A DNA stretch of 64,000 bases from Actinocatenispora thailandica (GTDB taxonomy: Bacteria; Actinomycetota; Actinomycetes; Mycobacteriales; Micromonosporaceae): NCBI RefSeq assembly GCF_016865425.1, contig NZ_AP023355.1, positions 4,834,198-4,898,197 of the forward strand, in the 5' to 3' direction. The notes under the pieces were generated by a model that saw only the letters and a program-made list of their open reading frames with translations, did no database searches and was not told the origin of the DNA. Of the stretch, positions 53,047 through 62,911 are shown one piece after another (the first letter of the stretch is position 1; each line of letters begins with the position of its first letter). The translations under genes and the position numbers were made by a program.

Positions 53047-56000
53047 CTACAGTCGCAGCAGGGTGACATCGACCGTGACGGTCTTGCCCTCCTTGATCGT
53101 CGCGGTCTTGACCTGGGGGTGGTAGCCGTCCCTGGCGAAGATGACGGTCAGCGGACTGTTCCGGGAGTCCATCCACAGCGCGAAGTGGCCGTTGGAGTCG
53201 GTCTTCACCAGGTAGCCGGCCGACCAGCCGTCGATCTCCACCGAGGCGCCGGACAGTGGGGTCACGGTGCCGTGTCCGTCGTCGGCCGACACCGTACCGG
53301 TGATCTTGCCCCAGGTGCTCGGCGGAGTGGCGTGCATCGTCACACCGATCGGCGCAATGCTGTATGGCGTGTCGGTACCGACGCTGACCGCGGCGGTGTA
53401 GTCGCCGGGCTGGGCCACGGCCGGGTCGGTCGGGTCGACGGTGATCTTCAACTTCCTGCTGGCGCCCGGCGCCAGAGTGAACGTGGTTCGATTGAGCGAC
53501 AGCCAGGTCACGTCGGTGTCGCCGCCCTGGTCGTACCCGGCCAGTACCGATCCGGTCGCCACCGGCGGCGACGAGGAACTGACGCTGCCGCCGATCCGGT
53601 AAAAGCCCAGGGCGCTGCCGGAACGGTACACCGCCTCGTTGGCGTTGGGCAGCGGCGTCCAGGTGTTGTCGTCCGGGTCGTAGGCGAACCCCTGGTTGGA
53701 CACCGCCGAGCTGTTGTCCGCCACGCCACTGGACACCAGCAGCCGCCCGTTGGCCGCCGCGTACGCCGAACCCCACAGGTCCAGTGGCAGGTCCGCAATC
53801 GGCGACCAGGTGTCGGCGTTCGGGTCGTAGACGTACCCGTGTCTGGTCGACGCCGAACCGATTCCGCCGGCGCAGTAGATCTTGCCGGCGATCGCGCCGC
53901 AGGACTCCCAGGAGATGGCTTCCGGGTAGTCGGCGGCCTGCGACCACGTATCGGAGGCCGAGTCGTACACCATCACGGTCCTCTGACCGCATTCGCTGGT
54001 GCAGCCACCGATCGAGTAGAGCTTGCTGCCGAGCACCACGCTTCCGGCACCGGCGAACGCCTTCGGCGCCGTGGCACCGGTCGACCAGGTGTCCGACGAC
54101 GGGTCGTAGATCTCCAGCTTTGTGTCCGGGGTGCCGTTGTCGGCCCAACCACCGACGGCGTAGAACTTGCCGCCGATGAACCCGTGCGCCGGGTCACCGG
54201 ATCGGTTGTCCGACGCGCTGGCACCCTGGGTCCAGGTGCCGCCGGCCGGGTCGTAGATATACATGTTCTTGATGTCGCCCGAGCCGGTGAACCCGTACGC
54301 CGAGTAGAGCTTGCCGCCGTTGACGCTGACGGCGTTGTCCTGCAACGTGGTGGGCGCGTTGGCGATCGGTGTCCACGCGTCCGCGGACGGCGCGTCGTCC
54401 TGCGGAGCGGTGCCGGTCGCGGCACCGTTGTGGCGCAGCGGTGAGACGTCCGTCTTCACCAACTGCTTCGGCGCGCCGCTGGGCGTCGACTGCATCGAGA
54501 AGCCGCCGCTCTGCTCACCCAGGCGCACCGTCGCCGGCCGGCCGCCGGTGTTGGTCACGGTGACCGCGGCCGTGGCGGGAGCGCCGTCGAGGCTCACTGT
54601 CTTGCGGACCGACTGCTTCGACAGCGCGATCTGACCGGCGGTCAACGCGATGTCGGCGGGGTCAGCGCGTCCGGCGCCACCGCGACGGTGGCGGACTCGG
54701 TGTGGTAGCTGGCCTTGGTCCCGGTGAAGGTGTGCGACCCGGTCAGCGACGAGAACATCCAGTAATAGCCGGGTACACCCGCCGCGTCGGCGGTCGTCGC
54801 GGTCTCGGCCGGCTTGTCCTTGCTGACCACCGACACCGAGTCCAGGCCGTCGCCGGTGTTGGCGTCGGTCACCCGGCCGGCGACCAGTCCACCGTGTACC
54901 GGCAGGCAGGAGATGTCGCCGAAGAACACGTCGTCGACCTGCCAGTAGGAGTAGGCCGTATTGCCTGTGTAGCGGAACCGCACCCGCACGTCGGCGTGGT
55001 TCGCCGCGCCGGGCAGATCGACCTCCTGGTGGCCGCCGGCGTAGCCGGTCTTGCGCCAGGCGTTGGTCCAGGTCGAGCCGCCGTCGGTGGACACGTCGAT
55101 GTCGGCGACCTGGGAGGACCCACCGACCCGGTAGGTGTCGAAGGTCACCGTGGGGTGGTCCTTGTTGGACAGATCCACTGACGGGGAGACCATCGATGTG
55201 TCCCGAGCACCGGTACCAGTGGTCCCGTCGGCGATGGCGAAGTTGCCGGTACCGCCGGTGTAGTTGGTCTGGTGGCCGGGGTTGTCGAAGGCCCAGCCGC
55301 CGTTGCCCGTGGCGTCGGTGGTGGTCCACCCGGCCGGCGTGGTGGTGGTGTCGAACGTCTCGCTGACGCCGGTCTTGGTAATGGCGTAGCCGGGAGCGGC
55401 GCACGCCTTCTGGTCCACCACCGGCTTCAGGTTCCGCCGGATGTCCTTGTCGGCGACCTTCACCGTGGAGTCAAGCACCGTGTAGCCCGGCAGTTGCGGG
55501 GTGGCGTGCAGCGTGTAGTCGCTGCCCGTCGGCAGGCTCAGCGAGTACTTGCCGGTGAACGGGTCGGAGTAGACCGGCCCACCGGGCACGCCGTCCACGG
55601 TGATCTTCGCGTACAGCGGCCAGCCGTGGCCGGAACCGTCGGTCACCTTGCCGCTGACCGTGTGGGTGGCGAGCGGAGTGAGCGCGAGGTCGGTCGTGAC
55701 GGTGCCGCCGTCCGCGACGCTGATCGAGACGGTCTTCGGGTCGAAGCCGTACGCCGCGGCGGTCACCTGGTAGTCACCCGGCTGCACCGACATCGTGTAC
55801 GAGCCGTCCGCGCCGACGGTGGCGGTGCTGCCACCGATATTGACCGACGCGCCGGAGATCGCCGCACCGGTGCTGGCGTTGGTGACTGAACCCGACACCG
55901 TCCCGTGTGGCCCGGCCCGGAACGCGCCGAGCCCGTTCGGGGTGCCGAGGCCGGTCGGGCCGTCGTAGCCGGTGCCGGCGGTGCACCAGTATGCCGGGGT

Positions 56001-57176
56001 GCAGGAACCGTTCTCCCCGTCGGTGACGTCGTTGAGCGCGCCGACCTTGGCATAGGGGTAGGCGTTCGGGTAGGAGCCCGCCACCGGCGCACCGGCGTCG
56101 GCGTAGACGCCGGCGATGATCGGCGCCGAGGCGCTGGTCCCGCCGTACTGGGCCCACCCGCTGGCCTGGTATGAGTTGTACACGGCGACACCGGTAGTGG
56201 GGTCGGCCACCGCGGACACGTCTGCCACGCTCCGCATATCGCAACCCGAGTCGTGCTGGAACGCCGGTTTCGGCTCGTACAGCGAACAGCCGGATCCAGG
56301 GCCGCCGTAGGAGTTGTGCCAGACGCTCTCCGACCAGCCGCGCGGACTACTGTCCCGGATCAGGGAGGTACCACCGACCGCGGTGACGTATTGGGAGGCG
56401 GCGGGGAACGCCACGCCGTAGGCGTCGTCACCGGTGGAGACGGTGATCGCCACGCCCGGGTGGTTGTAGTACTGCTGCTCATAGGTCAGCTCGTCAGGCG
56501 ACTCGCCGCTGCCCGGGTCGGAGCTGTAGCCGGTGCCGTACGAGTTCGACACGTACTTCGCGCCGAGTTCCACCGCGGTGTTGACCGACGTACCCAGGTC
56601 CTCGAACGACGCGGAATCGGCCTCCACCAACAGAATGTTCGCGTTCGGCGCGGCAGCCGAGACCATGTCCAGATCCAGCGAGATCTCCCCGGCCCAGCCG
56701 GCGTCGGGCGCCGGGTAGGTAGTTCCGCCGGTCTGGTCGACCTTGCTGAAGCAGCCACTCGCACTCGTACACGCCGGCAGCCCGTACTGCTGCCGGTAGA
56801 CGGCCAGGTCCGCCTCGGCGTTCGGATCGTCGTAGGCGTCCACGATCGCGACAGTGGTACCCGCGCCGCCGTCGGCCGGCAGGTTGTACGCACCGCGCAG
56901 ATCCGCCGGACCGTAGCCTGACGGCGTAGCGTTGGGCTGGATTCCCCTGGCGCCCTTCACATCGGTGCGCCGCATCGCGAAACAGGTGAACTCACCCTTC
57001 TTCGCGGTGCCGCACACCGGTTCCACCTTCGGCGCCGTCGCGCCGGTGTCACCGACGGCGGGTGCGGCGAAGGCAGGAGCCTGCATTCCCAGCCCCGCCA
57101 ACCCGACCGCCGCGACGAGCGCCAGGCCGTACCGACCGGCCTTCGTTCGTCGACGCACCGTTTCCCTGCCGTACAC
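53047..57176 (-). pseudogene. Secreted S53 sedolisin-Kelch multidomain protein, copy B, single-base frameshift
   Basis: Same architecture as copy A, 1376 aa after correction. GTG at 57176 follows GGGAGGATC; signal peptide about residues 1-38. Catalytic residues are Glu164, Asp168, Asp250 and Ser348. Near 54,658-54,661 one C is lost from a run (reading ACCCCGCC), so the frame ends after DALTPPTSR; with one base restored it reads DALTPADIALTAGQIALSKQ and continues to 53047 through the Kelch and C-terminal domains. Whether the break is real or a sequencing slip is open. If real, a protein of 844 aa lacking the propeller would be made. Protease domain DNA is identical to copy A. Confidence 0.85.
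55918..56893. repeat. 976-bp identity tract, copy in S53 gene B
   Basis: Exact partner of 51416-52391. The remaining parts of the two genes are only moderately similar, even in the next few bases, which argues for gene conversion and against recent whole-gene duplication. Confidence 0.97.
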
Positions 57177-57245
57177 GCAGATCCTCCCTCTGGCGATTGC
57201 GCGAGTCGCACATACTGTCGACGCCGCATCGGCGCCCCACCTCGG

Positions 57246-57280
57246 GCCGGGGCAGGCCGGCGGACCGGACCTGCCCCGGC
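57246..57280 (-). terminator. Terminator of S53 gene C
   Basis: CCGGGGCAGGCCGG-CGGA-CCGGACCTGCCCCGG hairpin with one bulge, just past the gene C stop and before the leader of gene B. Confidence 0.7.
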
Positions 57281-57285
57281 GTGGA

Positions 57286-60200
57286 TCATCCCTTCGCGAG
57301 GGTCACGTCGACCTCGACCGTCTTTCCTTGCTCGATGGTCACCGTCCTGACCTGCGGTCGATAGCCATCCTTGGCATAGATGACAGTCACCGGGCTGCTT
57401 CGATAGTCCAGCCACAGCTGGTAGTGGCCGGCAGAGTCGGTGATCACGACGTAGCTGGCCGCCCAGCTGTCGATCTGCACCACCACCCCGGCGAGCGGCG
57501 TGCCGTCCGGGCCGCTGACCGTACCGCTGAACCTCCCCCACGTCGTCGGGGGCTGTACCTTCATCGCCACCGTGACGGAGGCGTCCTCGTACGGCGTGTC
57601 CGAGACGACCTCGACGGTGCCGCGGTAGGTACCGGGCTGGTTGATCTGGCCGACCGAGGCGTCGAAGGCGAGCCGCACCTTCTTGCTCTGCCCCGGCGCC
57701 AGCGTGACCCTCCCGACGCTCATCGAGAGCCAGGACACGTCGGACGCGTCGGCCTGCCCGTACCCGGGCAGCAGCGCGGCGCTCGACACCGGCGTGGGCC
57801 CGCCGGCGTTTCCACCGATGCGGTAGAGGCCGGCTGCGCTGCCACCCCGATAGGTCGCCTGGTTGGCGTTGGGCAGCGCGCTCCAGGTGTCGTCCTGCGG
57901 GTTGTAGGCGAAGCCCTGGTTGGTCACCGTGCTGGTGCTCGCGCCGCCGGAGACCAGCAGCCGCCCATTGGCCGCCGCGTACGCCGAACCGAACAGCGGG
58001 AGCGGCAGATCCGCGATCCGCGTCCACGAGTCGCTGGTCGGGTCGTACCCGTAGCTGTGGGTGGTCGGGCCCGAGCCGAGGCCGCCCGCGCAGTAGAGCT
58101 TGCCGGCGATCGAGCCGCACGACGCCCAGGAGGTGCCCTCCGGATAGTCCGCGGCCTGCGACCACGAGTTCTTCGCCGGGTCGTACACCATGACGGTGGT
58201 CTGCCCGCAGGTCGCGGAGTTGCAGCCGCCGACCGAGTACAGCTTGCCGTTCAGTACCGCACTGCCGGCGCCGGCAAACGCCTTCGGCGCGGTGGCACCG
58301 GTCGACCAGCTGTCCGTCTTCGGGTCGTAGATCTCCAGCTTCGTATCCGGGGCACCCTTGGCGCCCCACCCACCGACCGCGTAGAACTTGCCGTCGATGA
58401 ACCCGTGTGCCGGCAGGCCCTCCCGCACATCGGCGGCGCTGGCCAGTTTCCGCCAGGAACCCTGGACCGGATCGTAGGCGTACATGCTGTCGAGGTCGGC
58501 GCCGCCGCTGTACCCGAAGGCCGAGTAGACCAGGCCGTCGTATACGCCGACCGCGTTGTCCTGCACGTTGGTCGGTACGTCCGCGATCGGGGTCCAGGCG
58601 TCGCCCGCGGCCGGGGCGGCGGCCGGTGCCCCGGCAGTGAACTTGCCGGTCTTCCCGGTGTGCCGCAACGGCGAAACCGTCGCCTTCACCACCTGCTTCG
58701 GCGCCTCGGTGGTCGCCGCCTGCGGCTGGAAACCACCGGCCTGCTCACCGAGCCGAATCGTCGCCGGCTGGTCGCCGGTGTTGGTCACCGTGACCGCACC
58801 CGAGGCGCTGCCGCCCCACGCGACCGTCTTCTTCACCGACTGCTTGTCGACCGTGATCCGGCCTGCAGTCAGCGTCAGGTCGGCCCGGGTGACATCGTTC
58901 GGCGTCACCGACACCGTGTCGGTCGCGGCGTGGTAGTTGACGCGGCTCGCGCTGATCGAGTGCGATCCTGTCTGCGGGTAGTACATCCAGTAGAAGCCGG
59001 CGCCCAACCCGGGCGCATCGACGGTGCTGGCGGTCTGCGACGGCTGGTCGTCGTCCACGACCGAGGCTGAGTCGACGCCGTCGCCGGTGTTCGCGTCGAG
59101 CACCTGTCCGGCGACCAGCCCGCCGTGCTGCGGGTCGCAGTAGGCGCGGCCGAGGAAGACGTCGTCGACCTCCCACCACCAGCCGTAACTGCCCCGGAAC
59201 CGGAACCGGACCTGCACGTCGGACTGGTTCGCCGCGGTCGGCAGCAGCGCCTGCTGTCGACCGGAGACCGTACCGGTCTTCTTCTGCCAGGCAGTGGTCC
59301 AGGTCGAGCCGCCGTCGATCGACACGTCGACGGTCGCGGCCTGGGTGAAGTAGGGGCGGTAGTAGGTGTCGAACGTGATCACCGGTGAGTCGTTGCCGGA
59401 CATGTCCAGCACCGGGGAGACCAGCGCGGTGTCCTGCGTCTTCGACGAGCCGGCGTAGGCGCTGTCGATGACGGCGAACCCGCCTGAGCCGCCGGTGGTG
59501 TTGGTGCGCTTGCCCGGGTCGTCGAATCGCCAGGCGCCGCCGCCGGTGGCGTCGGTGACCGTCCACCCGTCTGGCGCGGTCGTCGCGTCGAACGTCTGGG
59601 TACTGCCGTCGTACTTCTTGGCGTATCCCGGCGCCGCGCACTGGCTCACGTCGGGCTGCACGGACAGGTCGCGGTGCACGTCGGCGTCGCCGAGCCGCAC
59701 CGCACTGGTCACCGCACGATAGCCGGTCTGCTGCGCGGCGACGTGCAGCGTGTAGTCGTGCCCGGTCGGCAGGCGGATGGAGTACTTCCCCGTGTACGGG
59801 TCGGTGTAGACCGGGCCGCCCGGCACCCCGTCGACGGTGATCTTCGCGTACAGCGGCCAGTCGTTGCCGCCGCCGTCGGTGACGGTGCCGCTGACGGTGT
59901 GCGCCGCGAGTGGCGCCAGCGCGAAGTCCGCGGTGACCGTTCCGGTGGCGGTGACGGTCACCGCAGTCGTCTTGCTCTGGTAGCCGTACGCGGCGGCCAC
60001 CGCGTCATAGCTGCCCGGTGGTACGGCCAGCGAGTAGCTGCCGTCGGCGCCACTGGTGGCCTGGTCGTCACCGACCTTGATGGTCGCGCCGGCGACGGCT
60101 GCACCGCTCTTGGCGCTGGTCACGGTGCCGGACACTGTGCCCTGCGCGCCGGACCGGAACGCGGCAAGCCCGTTCGGCGTGCCGAGCCCGGTCGGGCCGT

Positions 60201-61407
60201 CGTAGCCGGCCCCCGCCTGGCACAGGTAGTTGCTGCACGCGCCGTTGGTGCCCGTGGTCACGTCGTTCAGCGCACGGGCCTTGGCGTACGGATACGAGTT
60301 CGGGTACGAGCCCGCGACCGGGCTGCCGGCGTCGGCGTACACGCCGGCGATGATCGGCGCCGAGGCGCTCGTCCCGCCGTACTGGGCCCAACCGGCCGCC
60401 TGGTAGGAGTTGTAGACCGCCACCCCGGTCGCCGGGTCGGCCACCGCTGCCACGTCCGCAACCGTGCGCTGGTCGCACGCGGTGTCGGACTGGAAGCTCG
60501 GCTTCGGCTCGTACTGCGAGCACCCCGATCCCGCGCCGCCGTAGCTGTTGTGCCAGACACTCTCCGACCAGCCCCGGCTGCTGCTGTCTCGGGTCAGCGA
60601 CGTGCCGCCGACCGAGGTCACGTACTGCGATGCGGCCGGGAACGAGACACCGTACGAGGAGTCACCGGACGACGCGGTGATCGCGACCCCCGGATGGTTG
60701 TAATATTGCTGCTCGTAGGTCAGCTCGTCCTGCGACTCCCCGCTTCCCGGCGTGGCGTCGTAGCCAGTGCCGTAGGAGTTCGACACGTACTTGACGCCGG
60801 CCGCCACCGCGGTGTTGACGGCGGCCCCGAGGTCCTCGAACGACGCGGAGTCGGCCTCCACCAGCAGGATGTGCGCGTTCGGCGCGACGGCTGAGACCAT
60901 GTCCAGGTCCAGCGAGATCTCCCCGGCCCAGCCCGAGTCAGCCTGCGGGAGGCTCGTCCCACCTCGCTGGTCGATCTTCGAGAAGCAACCGTCGGCCGTC
61001 GTGCACGCCGGCAGCCCGTACTGCTGCCGGTAGACCGCGAGGTCGGCCTCCGCGTTCGGATCGTCGTAGGCGTCCACGATCGCGACCGTCGCTCCCGCAC
61101 CGCCGTCCGCCGGCAGCTGGTAGGCGCTGCGTAGATCGCCAGGCCCGTACCCCGACGGCGTCGCGTTCGGCTGGATGCCTTTCGCGCCGGCCACATCGGT
61201 GCGCCGCAACGAGAAGCAGGTGTACTCCCCCACCTTGGCCGGGGCGCACACCCGTTCTGTGTTCGGCTGGCTGGCGGACAGGTCGTCGGCGGGCGCCGCG
61301 AAGGACGGCGCCTGCGCCATCCCGAGTCCCGCCCCCACCGCCACCGCGAGGGCGAGCCCGTACCTGCCTGTTCTCGCCCATCGACGCAACGTTCTGGTGC
61401 CCTGCAT
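57286..61407 (-). CDS. Secreted S53 sedolisin-Kelch multidomain protein, copy C
   Basis: 1373-aa exported paralogue of A and B, intact. Signal peptide about residues 1-39. Glu163, Asp167 (AGEISLDLDM), Asp249 (ASSGDSSYG) and Ser347 (YGGTSASAP) are the protease residues. A disulfide-capable Cys pair (ACTTADGCF) is conserved in all copies. Domain order is the same, with a Kelch propeller at about 940-1230 and the C-terminal GTPLAGVVVQIDSWAASYVV domain. Its protease DNA differs from the A/B tract at many sites, so it was not part of the conversion. ATG at 61407 follows GGAGGACC. Confidence 0.9.
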   Translation of the reverse strand: MQGTRTLRRWARTGRYGLALAVAVGAGLGMAQAPSFAAPADDLSASQPNTERVCAPAKVGEYTCFSLRRTDVAGAKGIQPNATPSGYGPGDLRSAYQLPADGGAGATVAIVDAYDDPNAEADLAVYRQQYGLPACTTADGCFSKIDQRGGTSLPQADSGWAGEISLDLDMVSAVAPNAHILLVEADSASFEDLGAAVNTAVAAGVKYVSNSYGTGYDATPGSGESQDELTYEQQYYNHPGVAITASSGDSSYGVSFPAASQYVTSVGGTSLTRDSSSRGWSESVWHNSYGGAGSGCSQYEPKPSFQSDTACDQRTVADVAAVADPATGVAVYNSYQAAGWAQYGGTSASAPIIAGVYADAGSPVAGSYPNSYPYAKARALNDVTTGTNGACSNYLCQAGAGYDGPTGLGTPNGLAAFRSGAQGTVSGTVTSAKSGAAVAGATIKVGDDQATSGADGSYSLAVPPGSYDAVAAAYGYQSKTTAVTVTATGTVTADFALAPLAAHTVSGTVTDGGGNDWPLYAKITVDGVPGGPVYTDPYTGKYSIRLPTGHDYTLHVAAQQTGYRAVTSAVRLGDADVHRDLSVQPDVSQCAAPGYAKKYDGSTQTFDATTAPDGWTVTDATGGGAWRFDDPGKRTNTTGGSGGFAVIDSAYAGSSKTQDTALVSPVLDMSGNDSPVITFDTYYRPYFTQAATVDVSIDGGSTWTTAWQKKTGTVSGRQQALLPTAANQSDVQVRFRFRGSYGWWWEVDDVFLGRAYCDPQHGGLVAGQVLDANTGDGVDSASVVDDDQPSQTASTVDAPGLGAGFYWMYYPQTGSHSISASRVNYHAATDTVSVTPNDVTRADLTLTAGRITVDKQSVKKTVAWGGSASGAVTVTNTGDQPATIRLGEQAGGFQPQAATTEAPKQVVKATVSPLRHTGKTGKFTAGAPAAAPAAGDAWTPIADVPTNVQDNAVGVYDGLVYSAFGYSGGADLDSMYAYDPVQGSWRKLASAADVREGLPAHGFIDGKFYAVGGWGAKGAPDTKLEIYDPKTDSWSTGATAPKAFAGAGSAVLNGKLYSVGGCNSATCGQTTVMVYDPAKNSWSQAADYPEGTSWASCGSIAGKLYCAGGLGSGPTTHSYGYDPTSDSWTRIADLPLPLFGSAYAAANGRLLVSGGASTSTVTNQGFAYNPQDDTWSALPNANQATYRGGSAAGLYRIGGNAGGPTPVSSAALLPGYGQADASDVSWLSMSVGRVTLAPGQSKKVRLAFDASVGQINQPGTYRGTVEVVSDTPYEDASVTVAMKVQPPTTWGRFSGTVSGPDGTPLAGVVVQIDSWAASYVVITDSAGHYQLWLDYRSSPVTVIYAKDGYRPQVRTVTIEQGKTVEVDVTLAKG

Positions 61408-61867
61408 CCAGGTCCTCCAACCGTCCACCCAGTGGTGCCGAGCGCCGCCACGACGCCGAACGACAACACTTCCCAACGGGCCGGTGACCAGGCAATGTAG
61501 AGCGAATGGCGGGTACGCGACATGACGACAGCTCGTCACGCCGAACGCGACGGAACATGTGCAAATCGATCACACCCAGCGAGTGCCGCCGCTCCGGCGA
61601 CAGGCGGCCGCTCAGGCCCGCTCGACCCTGGTGGAGTAGGCCGGTTGGCGCTGGGTCGAACATGCCGGCCGGGCACGGGTGGTACAGCACTGGCCATGCT
61701 GGACAGGGTTGACCAACACCGGGTAAAGCGGGCAGGGCCGCGATGGGGGTGGCACGACGGCGGCGAGACCCGCCGCCGCAATGCGACCGGCGTCAGATCC
61801 AGTGCGGCAGAGGCGGGCAGGTCAACGAGGCACCGGGCGCGCCGGACCTGGGCCGGACGGGCTCGAG
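61408..61867. other. Intergenic region upstream of S53 gene C, downstream of purC
   Basis: 460 bp without a supported gene. It must carry the promoter of gene C (minus strand). A TGTG-N9-CACA near 61,558-61,574 is off spacing for Crp. No RNA gene seen. Confidence 0.4.
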
Positions 61868-62707
61868 TCAGGCGGTCCAGGTGTTGCCGGTGATGCGCTC
61901 GTACGCCTCCTGGTAGCGGGCCCGGGTCGTCGCCACGACCTCGGCGGGTACCTCCGGGCCCGGGTAGGTCTTGTCCCAGCCCGGCACCGCGGCGGCCCAG
62001 TCGCGGATGAACTGCTTGTCCATCGCCCGCTGCGGGCGGCCCGGCTGCCACTCCTCGACGGCCCAGAACCGGGACGAGTCGGAGGTCAGCACCTCGTCGG
62101 CGAGCACCAGCTGTCCCTCGGCGTCGATGCCGAACTCCAGCTTGGTGTCGGCGATGATGATGCCGCGCTCGCGCGCCAGTTCGGCACCGCGCCGGTACAC
62201 CTCCAGCGTCAGGTCACGGATGCGGCCGGTCAGCTCGGCACCGAACTCCTCGGTCACGTCGTCGAGGGTGATGAACTCGTCGTGCCCCTCGGTCGCCTTG
62301 GTGGTCGGCGTGAAGATCGGCTCCGGCAGCTTCGACCCCTCGACCAGCCCGGCCGGCAACTCGACACCCGACACCGCGCCCTGCTTCTCGTATTCCTGGA
62401 GACCGAGCCCGGCCAGGTAGCCGCGGGCGATGCACTCCACCGGCAGCATCTTCAGCGGCCTGCAGCGCACCGCGCGGCCCGCCCACTCCGCCGGCACGTC
62501 GGTACCGGAGATCACGTGGTTGGGCACCAGGTCGGCGAGCTGGTCGAACCACCACAGCGACAGCTGGGTCAGCAGCTTGCCCTTGTCCGGGATCGGCGTG
62601 GGCAGCACCACGTCGTAGACCGAGATCTTGTCCGAGGCGACCAGGATGATGTCGCCGTTGTCGTCCTCGTACAGGTCACGGATCTTGCCGCTGTACACGT
62701 GCTTCAC
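61868..62707 (-). CDS. purC: SAICAR synthetase
   Basis: 279-aa cytosolic enzyme joining CAIR and aspartate with ATP in purine synthesis. N-terminal YSGKIRDLYEDDNGDIILVA with the SDKISVYDVVLP loop is the ATP-binding part; MLPVECIARGYLAG, ELPEPIFTPTTKA-type (KLPEPIFTPTTKATEGHDEF) and IIADTKLEFGID with LADEVLTSDSSRFW are family signatures. The length suits the longer actinobacterial/yeast-like form. A housekeeping gene set inside an array of secreted-protease paralogues, so the fourth copy was separated from the other three by it. Confidence 0.96.
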   Translation of the reverse strand: MKHVYSGKIRDLYEDDNGDIILVASDKISVYDVVLPTPIPDKGKLLTQLSLWWFDQLADLVPNHVISGTDVPAEWAGRAVRCRPLKMLPVECIARGYLAGLGLQEYEKQGAVSGVELPAGLVEGSKLPEPIFTPTTKATEGHDEFITLDDVTEEFGAELTGRIRDLTLEVYRRGAELARERGIIIADTKLEFGIDAEGQLVLADEVLTSDSSRFWAVEEWQPGRPQRAMDKQFIRDWAAAVPGWDKTYPGPEVPAEVVATTRARYQEAYERITGNTWTA

Positions 62708-62855
62708 TGCTGCTCCTGCCCCGGTCCCGGTCCACTGCCCAGCGCGTTGCTCCTGGCCAGCCTGCCACGTCGGGTCGCGGGCGGGTTCGTGGACCCCGGC
62801 AGCACGGCCGCGGGCCCGTCCGGCGCTGGGGGCCGGGCGGACCCGCGGTGACGGT

Positions 62856-62887
62856 GGGCCGGCTCGCCGGTTGCGGCGAGCCGGCCC
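62856..62887 (-). terminator. Terminator of S53 gene D
   Basis: Perfect 14-bp stem GGGCCGGCTCGCCG with GTTG loop, 25 bp past the gene D stop. Confidence 0.85.
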
Positions 62888-62911
62888 CCTGCGTGCGTCA
62901 ACAGCCGCCGA

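Noticed and set aside
61558-61574. Crp site upstream of S53 gene C
   Set aside because: TGTG and CACA are separated by 9 bp, where a Crp site requires 8; the arms are otherwise unrelated.
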